Shown piece by piece: positions 31,315 to 42,460 of a DNA stretch of 64,000 nt. The position numbers and the translations under genes are program-made. The notes below the pieces were generated by a model. It searched no databases, was not told where the DNA came from, and saw nothing but the letters and a program-made list of their open reading frames with translations. Where the stretch lies: positions 217,414,208-217,478,207 of the forward strand of contig OV884058.1 in assembly GCA_930367215.1 (NCBI GenBank). The letters run 5' to 3'. Source of the DNA: Pollenia angustigena (taxonomy: Eukaryota; Arthropoda; Insecta; Diptera; Polleniidae). How positions within the stretch are numbered: the first letter of the stretch is position 1; each line of letters opens with the position of its first letter.

Positions 31315-31671
31315 TAAACATTTTGCGACAAAAAAAAATATAATAAAAGTAAAACAAACGAAAAACAAAAAGTTTTTAAATCCATCCCAATATAACTAAA
31401 AATCACAAGAAAAAAAATACTTGCTTGCATAAAAAAAGTACTTTACGCAGATGCAAAAAAGGGCATTATCTCACACTCAGTTATAACTGCGGGTAAGAAA
31501 TGGAACAAATTTGCCATTTATTGTTGCAACATATTTAGAAAGGAAAACGACAACTTCTCACATTTTGCATATATTTTTAGAATGGAACAAAAACCCGCAC
31601 GAATGGTAGCATATATGGAACATTATTGTCAGAAAAGAAAACACCATTAATGTACAAGCATCTTTTTATAC

Positions 31672-32060
31672 CCTTCACCGAAGGTAAAAGGGTATATATA
31701 ACTTTGTCATTCCGTTTGTAATTTCTACAATATTGATCCTACACCCTATAAAGTAGATATATTCTGGGTCCTTATGAAAAGCGAAGTTCAAATCCGGTTG
31801 TCCCTCGAATCTGGGTTTTTTAAAAGAAAATTTTTTTTTAATTTTTATTTTTTTATGTTCTAAAAACGATTTAAAAAAAATATTTACCAGTTTTCGCTTT
31901 TTAAATTTAATTTATAATGGAGTTTAAAGTATTATAATTATGTATGTATACATATGTAAAAATTATTTAGTTTTTGTCTAGTTGCTCTGTATTCTGCTCC
32001 CACAATGGTGAAGGGTATATAAGATTCGGCACAGCCGAATATAGCTCTCTTACTTGTTTA
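31672..32060 (+). repeat. mini-me/DINE-like repeat A, short complete copy
   Basis: It starts TTTTTATACCCTTCACCGAA, has CATTCCGTTTGTAATTTCTA, CTATAAAGTAGATATATTCT and GGGTCCTTATGAAAAGCGAA, and ends with hairpin ATTCGGCACAGCCGAAT followed by CTCTTACTTGTT. The terminal hairpin plus fixed tail resembles Helentron-type (DINE-1) non-autonomous elements. The best-preserved reference copy in the window, 389 bp. Confidence 0.75.
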
Positions 32061-32316
32061 TCATACACAACATCTGACAAAATGTGGGCGTGACACAGAG
32101 TTGATTTATTTATATCTAAGGAGCGGTATTTATATAACTTTCTGTTATTATCTTGGTGGGGGGCAGTGTTGCCGATTTAGCCATTTAGTGGCTAGATTTA
32201 GCCATACATTTTTTTGCCGTTTTTCTTTTAAAAGAATAATTTTTATTTTATTATAAAAATTTAAATCACAATTTTTACAAATGTTGAAAATCGCTATAAA
32301 CTATGACGCTGAAACA

Positions 32317-32580
32317 TGGCTGTTTTCCTAAACTCCTGTTGCATTGTAGTAATACACGGCAACATGTTCTTAAATGCAACCATAAAAATTTTGACAATGC
32401 ATTTTGTTCCGAAATGCAACTTTGTAGCTGTCACTGCGCAGAGAAAAGCAAATAAAGCAGTTAAAATAATGTAGATGCAAAGCATATTCATTTACAGCAC
32501 AACGTAGGTAAAAATTTAAGTACACAATGCATCAACACGGTATTGATACATTGTGAACACACGTTTAGGAAAACAGCCCA
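32317..32580. mobile_element. Inverted-repeat MITE (TGGGCTGTTTTCCTAAAC)
   Basis: TGGCTGTTTTCCTAAACTCC at the left and TGGGCTGTTTTCCTAAACGT (right, reversed). The interior carries TGCATTG/CAATGCA repeats in both orientations. No clear target duplication. The minus-strand frame 32294-32491 is within it and is not gene-like. Confidence 0.6.
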
Positions 32581-33093
32581 TCTTTCAAAATAAAGGAACA
32601 GTATTCCACTATTAAATTGCAAGTTGCAAGTATTTCAATAAAGGGATGCAGGCAGTAACAAAATTGGGCTGTAGGAAATATCGCCCAAAGAAAAATCGCC
32701 CAAAAAAAAAAAAAATGAAAAATCGCCCAAAAAAATTGCATATAAAATTGGGCCTGATTTCATATGAAAAATGGCCCAACATTTTTGGGCTATTTTTCGT
32801 TATTGTTGGGTGATTTTTCGTTTTTTAAATTTCATAATGAAAAATCACCCAAAAATGTTGTATGAAAAATAGCCGATTTTTTTGGGCCATTTTTCATTTT
32901 TAAAATTCTACCATAATCTTACATAGCAGAGAAACCCATGTTTTATTATGGTTGCAAACAACAAAACTATTTTTCAAGAAAGTAATTTAACCATAATATG
33001 GTTGTCGGCGACAATGATTTGGTTAAATTAAACATAATATGGGTCGAATTTTTTTAAAAATGGTTTTGTAGCTTTTTCTCTGGGTGTATATAT

Positions 33094-33121
33094 TAAATAT
33101 ATATATATATATATATATATA
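33094..33121. repeat. TA microsatellite
   Basis: About 13 AT units just inside the left arm of the 11-kb element. Confidence 0.85.
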
Positions 33122-33264
33122 CTTATGCACAGGGAATATTATGCGAACACAAAAAATCGTTACTTTTTTTGATGAAATATTATAAATTGCAATATTTTCG
33201 AAATACAAATTCAATATTTTTCTTCTAAAAGTCTTAAAAGTCTTTTAAAAATCGTTTTTTGTGA

Positions 33265-33487
33265 GCAGAGCATATTTGACGAACAGGTGCATACGTTGCG
33301 TTTAATTGCCGAAACTGTCTGGAAAATATGCTCCTAGTATATGAAATTTTTTGTTGCCATGTTTCCACATTATTATTCCCAAATAATAATGTGGGAATAT
33401 TAAATTTCCTATACAAGGGGCATATTTTCCAGACAGTTTCGGCAATTAAACGCAACGTATACAGCTGTTCGTCAAATATGCGCTGTA
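33265..33487. mobile_element. Large foldback (CAGNGCATATTTGACGAAC)
   Basis: Arms of about 88 bp are nearly identical: TTTAATTGCCGAAACTGTCT and GGAAAATATGC occur in both. Ends read CAGAGCATATTTGACGAAC and CAGCGCATATTTGACGAAC. A central TTTCCACATTATTATTCCC hairpin forms the loop. CAG ends suggest hAT, but no 8-bp duplication is seen. Confidence 0.7.
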
Positions 33488-34200
33488 TTTGCCGACTTTG
33501 ATGCTGCAGGTTGTTGTCTGTGCTTATTTTGCCGTTGTATTCAAATTAAACTCATTTCTTTTTTTGTGCACTACAAAACAGAAAAAGTGTTGCTAATAAA
33601 CAAAATTTTTTAAAGAATGAGTGCTTAAAATTTTTTTTTTTTTTTTGTTTAACAGAAAAGAATATTAACTCGGCTCAGCACCAAATTGATATTTATATAA
33701 TTTTTTAGTATTCTTGAAAGAAGTTTTATAGGAACATGTTGTTCGCGCAAACGCTCCTAGTTAAGGAGTTATAGGTCGTAAAAATTGCAAAATAATTTAT
33801 CTATATCTATATAGGTAAAAAATGAATTTATAAAATATGGGAATCATTGGAAAATGCTTCAAAATGTGTTTTACATGGAGTTTAAAGCATCCAGATTTAC
33901 CAATTTTGAGGTAATATTATATATTCATACTCCGTGGCTGACATTTCTTTTAACAAAATTGGCTTTATCTTTTAATTATGTCGATATTTATTTATTTAAC
34001 TCTAGATATTTGCTTAATAAACTTACTTTATTGCGGGTTTTCGGCCTTGCGTAACACTTAAGTAATAATGTACATATAACAATAATTAAATATGTAACAA
34101 GTACATAAATTATTACTAAAAACATACATATTTTTACTTCCAAAATAAAATTTTTTTAAGCTTTATAAATATAAAATTCTTTCTATTCATAGTCTTTTGA
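33488..34200. other. No recognised feature
   Basis: AT-rich interior of the 11-kb element; the 66-codon frame 33854-34054 lacks motifs. Confidence 0.45.
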
Positions 34201-34274
34201 GTTGTATTTTAGGAAAAAATTTTATGAAAATTTTGCACCAAAACACATTTCAAACTTATTTTTTTTTTATGAAT
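34201..34274. mobile_element. MITE, CTGCCGTATTC family, copy 2 (decayed)
   Basis: The right end ATGAATACGGCAG is intact; the left (GTTGTATTTTAGG) is degraded. The interior AAAACACATTTCAAACTTAT matches copy 1 in reverse. Confidence 0.55.
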
Positions 34275-34824
34275 ACGGCAGATTATGTTTAATAAATATA
34301 CTAACAAAATTTTAAGTTTCGTAGAAAAATCTTTCTAGAAATATTTAATTTGGGAATTTGCTCTTAACGGAATTTTTAACACATCATGTAAAATATATTT
34401 CGAAGTAGTTTCTAATAATACCAGTACTTCTTTGATCCTGTTTTTTCCTAAAATGCAGTTGTTGGGTATCACGTGCGCAGAAGTAAAGTTAAATGTTCGA
34501 AAAACATCACTTTTAAGAAACTTGGCATGACTTTTATGTGTCCAAAGTTTTTATTATGTTTATTATGCATATTATACATTTTTGGAAAAATATAAATCAA
34601 TTCCGATTTTTTACTTAATGCCAAAGTATAAAAAGTGAAATACCTAGCGCATTGGATATCGAATGGTTTTTCGGCTTTCCTGAAACATTTGTTTTAAGAC
34701 ATACGCCGTTGCCCATGAAAACCACAAAAATATCGTAACACTTTTATAAAATATAACGAAATCTCTGTGTGTTTTGTTGTTTAATTTTACAAAAAAACTT
34801 CGATATTTTGCATTTGCCCTATTA
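34275..34824. other. No recognised feature
   Basis: AT-rich; the minus-strand frame 34644-34844 is unremarkable and runs into the next element's end. Confidence 0.45.
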
Positions 34825-35214
34825 AGCGGCTCATACACTTGCAATAAAATAGTTCAGTTTGACGTATTGTACAATTATATCACCAATGTGTATCTGATAT
34901 ACGATGGTCGCACAATATATTGGCATTAATCAAATTACTTTTGATTTTTATTGCACAACGAAAAGATAGTGAAATGTGTTGGCAACATTGTACAACATTG
35001 TTTGTTATTTCTATAGGTAAAGCTCACCTTTTTATTGAATGAATGAAAACATAGTGGGACTTATTGCATAATATAGAACAAAATGGAAATAATATGGCGA
35101 ATATCATATACAATAATATTGCAGGTGTATGGTCGCTCAAAAAAAATTATTTAAAAAATGTAGCTATTTTTTAAGGTGTTTGTCTAATAATATTTGAATA
35201 ATTTTATTAAAAAA

Positions 35215-36110
35215 GGGTGGTTTTTAACGATTTATAGCTAAATTCACTTATTATTTTAAAATTTAACTTTTTTTGCTTGTTTGTTTTAAAGGATTTCAAT
35301 AAGTTTATTTAAAAAAAGGGTGGTTTTTAACGATTTATAGCTAAATTTACATATTATTTAAAAAATTTAGCTATTTTTGCTTGTTTGTTTTAAAATATTT
35401 CAATAATTTTATTTGAAAAAGGGTGGGTTTTAACGATTGATAGCTAAATTTACATATTATTTAAAAAATTTTGCTATTTTTGCTTGTTTGTTTTATAATA
35501 TTTCAATAATTTTATTTGAAAAAGGGTTGTTTTTAGCGATTGATAGCTAAATTTACCTATTATTTAAAAAATTTTACTATTTTTGCTTGTTTGTTTTATA
35601 ATATTTCAATAATTTTATTTGCAAAAGGGTGGGTTTTAACGATTGATAGCTAAATTTACATATTATTTAAAAAATTTAGCTAGTTTTGCTTGTTTTTTTT
35701 ATAATATTTCATTAATTATTTTATCAAAAAGGATGGTTTTTAGCGATTGATAGCTAAATCGACTTATTATTTAAAAAATCTATCTATTTTTGCTTGTTTA
35801 TTTTTTAATATTTCAATAATTTTATTTCAAAAAGGGTGGTTTTCAGAGATTTATAGCGAAATTTACCTATTATTTAAAAAATTTAGCTATTTTTGCTTGT
35901 TTGTTTTATAATATTTCAATAATCTCATTTGAAAAAGGGTGGTTTTAAGCAATTGATAGCTAAATTAACTTATTATTTAAAAAATTGGGCTATTTTAACT
36001 TGTTTGTTTTATAATATTTCAATAGTTTAATTTGAAAAAGGATGGTTTTTAGCGATTGATAGCTAAATTTACCTATTATTTAAAAAATTTAGCTATTTTT
36101 GCTTGTTTGA
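35215..36110. repeat. Tandem array, 103-bp period, nine units
   Basis: GGGTGGTTTTTA-like starts recur at 35215, 35318, 35421, 35524, 35627, 35731, 35834, 35937 and 36040, spaced 103-104 bp. Each unit holds CGATTNATAGCTAAATTTAC and TTTTTGCTTGTTTGTTTTA. Units are 85-95% alike by eye. Confidence 0.9.
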
Positions 36111-36113
36111 TTA

Positions 36114-36808
36114 CACTGGTTTACAGCCAAAAATTACCAAGAACGCCACGTGCCTAGATAAGTTAATTTTGACCTCCTGAACACGAAAAACGCTGTAATT
36201 TTTTTTTCAAAAGTACAGTTTTTTAGATAACGGTACTTTTGTGTTTTTCGGTGTATTGTCCCACTCAAACCCTTGTGGAGCCCAACTGATGGTAAAAAAA
36301 AGACGGAATTTTATATGAGATGAAAATATTGTCGTTCCACAAAATCCTTAATAAAAACTTTATTTTTCATCCAATTTTTTCAAATTACGCTTAAAATGTT
36401 GGTAATTAAATAAACTATTTGGTTAAAAAATAAAACATTCCAGATATTTACTATTACGTAGAAAAAAAACGAAACAAAAATGAAAAATTTTGAAAAAAAA
36501 CGTAAAAAATAGGCAAATTTCGAACTTTGAGGTGCCATAACTCAGCCAATTCTTATCAGATAAGACGGAAAAGGCATTCAATTACCTTTCCAACGATATG
36601 CCATTTATCTCGATCGGATTTTTCGGTTGGGCTCCACAAGGGTTTGAGTGGGACCATACACCGAAAAACACAAAAGTACCGTTATCTAAAAAACTGTTCT
36701 TTTGAAAAAAAAATTACAGCGTTTTTCGTGTTCAGGAGGTCAAAAATAACTTATCTAGGCACGTGGCGTTCTTGGTAATTTTCCAAATTAAAAATTTGTA
36801 AAGCAGTG
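36114..36808. mobile_element. CACTGSTTTACA element, copy 1, TTA-flanked
   Basis: Ends CACTGGTTTACAGCC (left) and CACTGCTTTACAAAT (right, reversed) with TTA on both sides. Inside is a second inverted repeat of about 165 bp: ACCAAGAACGCCACGTGCCT ... AGATAACGGTACTTTTGTGT ... TCCCACTCAAACCCTTGTGG. It interrupts the 103-bp array. The plus-strand frame 36527-36778 lies in the right arm and is a by-product of it. Copy 2: 53779-54338. Confidence 0.75.
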
Positions 36809-37660
36809 TTATGAATATTTCATTATATTTTATTATATTTTATTTCAAAAAGGTGGTTTTTAGCTAAAAATAGCTATTATTTAAAAAATTTAGCTATTTT
36901 TTTAAGTGTTTGTCTAATATTATTTGAATGATTAAAAAAAAGGGTGGTTTTTAGCGATTGATAGCTAAATTTACCTATTACATATTATAAAACAAACAAG
37001 CAAAAATAGCTAAGTTTTTTAAATACTAAGTTAATTTAGCTATAAATCGTTAAAAACCACACTTTTTGAAATAAAATTAATGAAATATTCATAATCAAAC
37101 AAGCAAAAATAGCTAAATTTTTTAAATACTAGGTAAATTTAGCTATCAATCGCTAAAAGCCACCCTTTTTTTAAATAAAATTATTGAAATCCTTTAAAAC
37201 AAACAAGCAAAAAAAGTTAAATTTTAAACTAATAAGTGAATTTAGCTATAAATCGTTAAAAACCACCCTTTTTTAATAAAATTATTCAAATATTATTAGA
37301 CAAACACCTTAAAAAATAGCTACATTTTTTAAATAATTTTTTTTGAGCGACCATACACCTGCAATATTATTGTATATGATATTCGCCATATTATTTCAAT
37401 TTTGTTCTATATTATGCAATAAGTCCCACTATGTTTTCATTCATTCAATAAAAAGGTGAGCATTACCTATAGAAATAACAAACAATGTTGTACAATGTTG
37501 CCAACACATTTCACTATCTTTTCGTTGTGCAATAAAAATTAAAGTAATTTGATTAATGCCAATATATTGTGCGACCATCGTATATCACATACACATTGGC
37601 GATATAATTGTACAATACGTCAAACTGAACTATTTTATTGCAAGTGTATGAGCCGCTTTA

Positions 37661-38240
37661 GATAATAGTATTGAAATATTATAAGACAAACACATACAAA
37701 AATAGCTCAATTTTTTAAATAGTCAGTAAATTTAGCTATAAATCGCTAAAAATCACTCTTTTTTAATTAAAATTCTTGGAATATAATAAATGAATTTAGC
37801 TCTACATTGCAAAATCCACCCTTTTTAAAATAAAAGTATTGAAATATTAAAAACAAACACAATAAAAAATAGCTCAATTTTAATAATAATAAATCATTTT
37901 TGCTATGAATCGCAAGAAACTACGTTTTCGAAATAAACTTATTGAAATATTATGAAACAAACACAATAAAGATAGCTCAACTTTTAAAATTTTAAATTAT
38001 TGAAATATTATAAAACAAACACAATAATAATAAGTGATGAATAATGAAAGAATAAGTTTTTTATATATAATTACTGAAATATTATAAAACAAAGACTATT
38101 AAAATAGCTACATTTTTTAAATAATAAGTTAATTTAGCTATAGATCGCTAAAAACCAACTTATTGAAATACAATTATTTATATCTTTAAAATTTTATTAA
38201 AAATCGCTGGATTTTACGAGAAAATAGCTGAATTAGCAGC
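37661..38240. repeat. Degenerate tandem units outside the long-TIR element
   Basis: Diverged inverse-orientation versions of the 103-bp unit (AAACAAACACAATAAAAATA, TTTAGCTATAAATCGCTAAA, CCACCCTTTTT) continue beyond the right target duplication for about 580 bp. This means related units were already at the site or lie in an older element. Confidence 0.6.
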
Positions 38241-38942
38241 AGTGTAGAAAAAAACACACAGAGTTGCATATTACCAGCGTTACCATTTGTCATGTTTTTT
38301 ATAAGTATTTTTAGACGTAAAAAGTTTAAAATTTGTATAGAGATTTTCATAAATAATAATAAACTAAAATTTGCAGTATATTAGATGAAAGGATGCAGTG
38401 AAGTTTTTATGCAATAAAGCAATCTTAGATAGTATCTGTCCTTTATTACTGTTAAGTTGCTTAATTTTGTTTATTTCTTAAATACTTCATACCTTAAAGA
38501 TCCCAAATACGCATATTCTTTTAGATGCTAAAGTATCTAAAGATGATGAAATCGACTTTAGAGTGCACTGTTCAAAGTCTTATGTTGAATTATGCAATGT
38601 TCGGTTCAAAAGTTCTATTTTGATAACGACCTTCTGAAACACGTTGTAGTTTTACTTTTTACTACTTTAAGCACGTTTTATTCTATGTATAATGAATTTT
38701 GGCTATAAAATGTTATTATTATATTTTATTATTAAGAAAAAATTTCTCAATGGTTTTCTTATACACCCGTTACATACTTTTCATCACGGAAACCAATTAG
38801 AATTTTGTTTTCTTGTCTTAGCCATAATCTTAGCTATAAACTGGGAGAAAGAAGGCTTAAAACAAATTAAGCCTTAAAAACTGTATTAGAAGCTGGGAAT
38901 TATTTCCTTTCGAAGGTATCTTTATATGTATTATAATCAAAA
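38241..38942. other. No recognised feature
   Basis: AT-rich interior of the 11-kb element; the plus-strand 61-codon frame 38692-38877 has no motif. Confidence 0.45.
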
Positions 38943-39066
38943 TTTTTTATTTTTCGAATTTATTCTATGAGCTAAATTTCAGTTATGTATTTTATAAAAC
39001 TTTTTTGTTATAGTCCTAAACATAACTGAAATTAAGCTCATAGAATAAATTCGAAAAATAAAAAAT
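38943..39066. repeat. Near-perfect hairpin, arms about 50 bp
   Basis: TTTTCGAATTTATTCTATGA with CTAAATTTCAGTTATG pairs with CATAACTGAAATTAAG and CTCATAGAATAAATTCGAAA. One or two mismatches and a loop of about 24 bp. Flanking AAAATTTTTTA/TAAAAAATGTT also pair. Probably a very young foldback. Confidence 0.75.
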
Positions 39067-39412
39067 GTTAAAAATATAAAATTTTTATAAATATTTCACA
39101 ATTTTTGGCCCACAGCCCAAATTGTTTAAGCCATTGAAATCAAACTCTTTATCGTGTGAAATTTCTCGAAGTACTTATCGTAACTAACGAGACCTTATTG
39201 CGTTTTGCTAGTTTTAATGTTATTTTTCATGTCTAAATCTCGGAAGGCAATTATTTTCGCCATAATTGTAGCTATAGACTATAAGAAAAATATTAGAACA
39301 AAATAATACGCAAAATGCATGTAATGCCTCGAAATTGCTAAAATGCCAAAAATTGTATCTATATTATTTTTGTTGTTTCGCCAATGTAGTTGTTTATTAA
39401 AATATATGCAAT

Positions 39413-39575
39413 TAAAATGCATTTAATTCATATTTTCCCAACGTTTCGTGAATGTTATGTTCACTTTATCAAGGGATTCGTAAAAAGAGAAATACATTTT
39501 TTATTACATTGAACAATAATTTGTTGTAGACAAACATAAAAACATTAAACATGAAAAATTAAATTAAACAAAAAC
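39413..39575 (-). repeat. Hammerhead-motif repeat, copy 2 (inverted)
   Basis: Reverse complement of the repeat at 30692-30865, covering the same block order and ends (GTTTAATTTAATTTTTCATG to AAATGCATTTTAATTGCAT). It lies inside the 11-kb element while copy 1 lies outside. Confidence 0.6.
39425..39480 (-). ncRNA. Candidate hammerhead-like ribozyme motif, copy 2
   Basis: On the minus strand CCCTTGATAAAGTGAACATA then ACATTCACGAAACGTTGGG: core and stem II are identical to copy 1, and the only nearby change is in the stem II loop (ATAACA for ATAAAA). Conservation of the paired parts with variation in the loop is what a structured RNA would show, though two copies are few. Confidence 0.4.
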
Positions 39576-39750
39576 TTGAAAATTATATCACAGGTTGTTT
39601 TTTGCACTATTTATTTGTTTATAAGCTTTTGGATTTATTGTGCTTGTACTAAATACATACCACAAGTTTCAAGTTTGTTCACAAAAAATACGAATTTTTA
39701 ACATTTTTCTTTTCAAATGTACTATAATTGTATGCTGTCTCTAAGTTTAA

Positions 39751-40243
39751 GGCTAGTTTACCCTATTATACATTGTAATTATACTGTGAAAAACTCAAGT
39801 AATATGTAAAAGTCTGATGGTGTGAATGCATGCGTGATAAAAATTACAAGTATTATAAAAAAAAATTTACGTTTCTAACCTAGCGTTTCCACATGCAAGT
39901 ACAAGTTCGAAAAATCCAATACAATTACACTTTTTCACTAACATACTTACAATTTTTGTACTTTCATCCAATCGGTTTTTACCTCGATTTTTCGTTGATA
40001 ATACGTATACGCTACTTGCAAGCAATTATTTGCATGTGGAAACGAAGGGTAAGCAATAATACTTTTCATTGGATCAGGGTTGCATTTTAATACATGTGTG
40101 AGTGTTTATACTTTGTGAGATCGTGTGTACACAAACTGTTATGTTAAATTAGATTACTTGACAGTCGCAACAAAACTTATTAGATTTCTATCTCACAAAG
40201 TATTGTGGATTACGTAAGACTTGTGAGATAGTGTAATCTAGCC
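39751..40243 (+). mobile_element. TTAA-associated MITE family, copy 2
   Basis: TTAA flanks both ends exactly (39747-39750, 40244-40247). It starts GGCTAGTTTACCCTATTATA and ends in GATAGTGTAATCTAGCC. It is 493 bp, longer than its sisters because of the nested MITE 39889-40049. Confidence 0.8.
39889..40049. mobile_element. TAA-flanked MITE, TTTCCACATG family, copy 2
   Basis: Arms CCTAGCGTTTCCACATGCAA (left) and CCCTTCGTTTCCACATGCAA (right, reversed), with TAA on both sides. It is absent from the sister copies of its host MITE, which confirms insertion. The plus-strand frame 39893-40090 crosses it and is spurious. Confidence 0.75.
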
Positions 40244-40344
40244 TTAAGGAACACAATTGCACCATATAAACGTAGTACTGTACGACGTAGATACGATGCC
40301 AAATAAAAACGTACAATATTGTATACAAAGGCACACAATAGCTG

Positions 40345-40440
40345 GCGCAAATATAAAAGCGTTTCTACGACGTATGTCGCCTTACAGTTAATTCAGGCGG
40401 GGGCTTTTACGACGTCTCTTTTAGTTTGGTGTCCACGGTT
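40345..40440. repeat. Direct repeat pair, first copy (second at 41352-41450)
   Basis: AAAAGCGTTTCTACGACGTA ... CAGGCGGGGGCTTTTACGAC is matched by AAAAAGCGCATCTACATCGT ... CAGACGGGGATTTTTACGAC about 1 kb later. They may be the ends of one element that was split by the pogo-like relic. Confidence 0.55.
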
Positions 40441-40575
40441 TAGAGAAGAAAGAGGGGTAAACAAAAAGACTTGGTAAGTGTTTTTTATGTCTTTTTCTCA
40501 TATTTCTCTTTTAACTTATTTTCTTCTTGTTACGTTTTATTCTTTGACTAAATTTGAAATATCAGTTTGAAAATA

Positions 40576-41331
40576 CAGTAAGACCTCGGTTATCAATAGC
40601 AACAATTTTGAGTAGTTTTTTGTGTGTTTCTAATTGAAATTATTAAGAGATTTTATATACAGATTTACGTATGTACATTAGGGATATAACTTTCTAACAA
40701 TTTTTTAATAGATAGACAATAAAAAACTATAAGGGAACGTATATTTATTTTTTCGCTAAGGTCAAAAAAGTTCACACACTAACCGCGATGAAGTTTTGAA
40801 AATTTTTGATATTATTTTTTGCTAAGAAAAATTAATAATATGTTTATTTACAACAAAAAATAGCTCAAGTATGAAATGTCATTAATATTTAGAGATCGTA
40901 AGAGATTTTTCCGCAAACGAAAACGTATTTTTAACCTTTAATAACAAAAGATAAAATAAAAAAGAATACAAAACACCGTATAAAATTATGAATATTTAAT
41001 ATAGCATTGGTTTAGAAAAACCAATTGGTGCGTGAACTTTTTTGAGAAAAATTACAAAAGATTATGATTTTCGTGGTTACTAGGACATGGTTGGCCTCAT
41101 GGTACTATGCCAAAAAATTGGTTGTACCCCTAATGTACATGTTTAAATAATATAAGTAAAAATGTAATTTTTGCATAACATGCTTCCCAGTAATTTGCAA
41201 GAGAATTCGCCTTTTATTCACATTTTTATGATTGTTCAAAAGTATTTTAAGTTGATTAAAGACTCTTGTATATTTACCATATAATTGATGTTGCTGATTA
41301 ATCGAATGACTGATAATCGAGGCCCTTTCTC
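40576..41331. mobile_element. Possible pogo-like relic (CAGTAAGACCTCGGTTATC)
   Basis: CAGTAAGACCTCGGTTATCA follows TA at the left, and GATAATCGAGGCCCTT stands in inverse orientation at the right, resembling pogo/Tigger ends (CAGTNNNNCCTCGATTATC). Inside, AAAAAAGTTCACACACTAAC (40766) and TTGGTGCGTGAACTTTTTTG (41024) form another inverted pair. No transposase motif survives. Confidence 0.45.
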
Positions 41332-41351
41332 AAATAAAAAAAAGATGTTAC

Positions 41352-41450
41352 TAAAAAGCGCATCTACATCGTACGTCGTGTTACAGCAAATTCAGACGGG
41401 GATTTTTACGACGTCGCTTTTTTGACGTGTCTTTTGTTTTTGCTTTCAAT
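41352..41450. repeat. Direct repeat pair, second copy
   Basis: Diverged copy of 40345-40440, with ACGACGTCGCTTTTTTGACG at its end. Confidence 0.55.
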
Positions 41451-42174
41451 GAAATATTTGGCGTTGCGGTTTAGACAATAAAGTCCTAAGAAAAAACGAC
41501 GCCGCAAAAGCGCTCGTATGAATTGTGTGTAAGATCTAATTCTACTTCATACACCGGATGCGCCCGCATTGCCATAAAAAATTAAAAATCTAAATTAAAT
41601 TATTTTAGTGTTTTCAAATTGAATATTTGAAAAAAAAAAACCAAAACGAAGTAAAAAAAAAATAACAATTTCAATAAATTTTTCCACCTGTTTTATCGAA
41701 TTTTCTCTTTCCCTAAACCTTTGCGTACCAATTATAAACAAACACGAAGAGGAAAGTATCCAATTTAGCCTTGGCGTTTTTAAGTTTTAAGCAGTTGAAC
41801 AACCAAATAAAAGCATATAAGAAAATTAAATTAAAAAATATATTTTTCTTTAAAAAAGGAGGATACAATAAACTATTTATTAAAAAAAAAACATAAAATA
41901 AAATTCATATCAGCAGATCTTTAAAATGCCACATGTCGCTCTTGATCAATAATAGTGTACTAATCCAAAATTTCAGTTTAAATTAATATTTGGTATAGAT
42001 TTGGTTACGAAGGTAAATCCACTCCAGAGAGAATTTTGAAATCAAATTCGGTTAAAGTTTAAAAAACTTGAAAGGCAAAACTTGATCGTGCAACCCTTAA
42101 TTAAGGTATGTTGGACAGATAAAATAAGATTGGTCAGTAGCCAAAAATCATCATTGGATATTTTCATCATTATA
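41451..42174. other. No recognised feature
   Basis: AT-rich with A-runs near 41630-41670. No motif-bearing frame. Confidence 0.45.
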
Positions 42175-42260
42175 TCAGCCGTATTCAAAATATAAAACAA
42201 GCTTGAAACGTGTTTTAAGGCAAACTGTTCATGCACTGTAATTCTTCATGAATACGGCAG
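42175..42260. mobile_element. MITE, CTGCCGTATTC family, copy 3
   Basis: CAGCCGTATTCAAAATATAA at the left and CTGCCGTATTCATGAAGAAT (right, reversed), with AAACGTGTTTTAAGGCAAAC inside as in copy 1. The target duplication is lost. Confidence 0.6.
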
Positions 42261-42364
42261 GATATTTTTAAAAACCTTCATTGACTTTAAAACATCGTAA
42301 ATTAACCTGTAAAAAACAAGGGAAAATTGTTTACAATGGCAACGCTGAAAAATGTAACGGTTTG

Positions 42365-42460
42365 TCCTCGAAGTCACATGTTTATAGTTTTTCCCTTTGT
42401 GTGCTCGAAGTCACTTGTTTATATTTTATCTCTGTGTCCTCGAAATCACTTGTATATATT
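42365..42460. repeat. Triplicated TCCTCGAAGTCAC(A/T)TGTTTATA unit
   Basis: TCCTCGAAGTCACATGTTTA at about 42363, GCTCGAAGTCACTTGTTTAT at 42400 and CCTCGAAATCACTTGTATAT at 42438 are direct repeats of about 37 bp. They give rise to the overlapping small open frames here. Confidence 0.6.

Larger units (their letters stand above)
34825..37657. mobile_element. TTA-flanked long-TIR element with a tandem array in its arms
   Basis: The ends AGCGGCTCATACACTTGCAA match exactly in inverse orientation, flanked by TTA at 34822-34824 and 37658-37660. About 330 bp of each arm are over 90% alike (GACGTATTGTACAATTATAT, AGTGGGACTTATTGCATAAT). Inside the arms lie 103-bp tandem units (nine left, about four right). 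A CACTG element is nested at 36114-36808. TWA duplication and no visible gene: probably a PIF/Harbinger-derived MITE that acquired satellite DNA. A truncated relative is at 53585-54435. Confidence 0.8.

Noticed and set aside
32668..33000. Tandem riboswitch-like GGGCGAT/ATCGCCC stems
   Set aside because: They are arm repeats of the long-TIR element, mirrored at 43.5 kb, not a conserved RNA fold.
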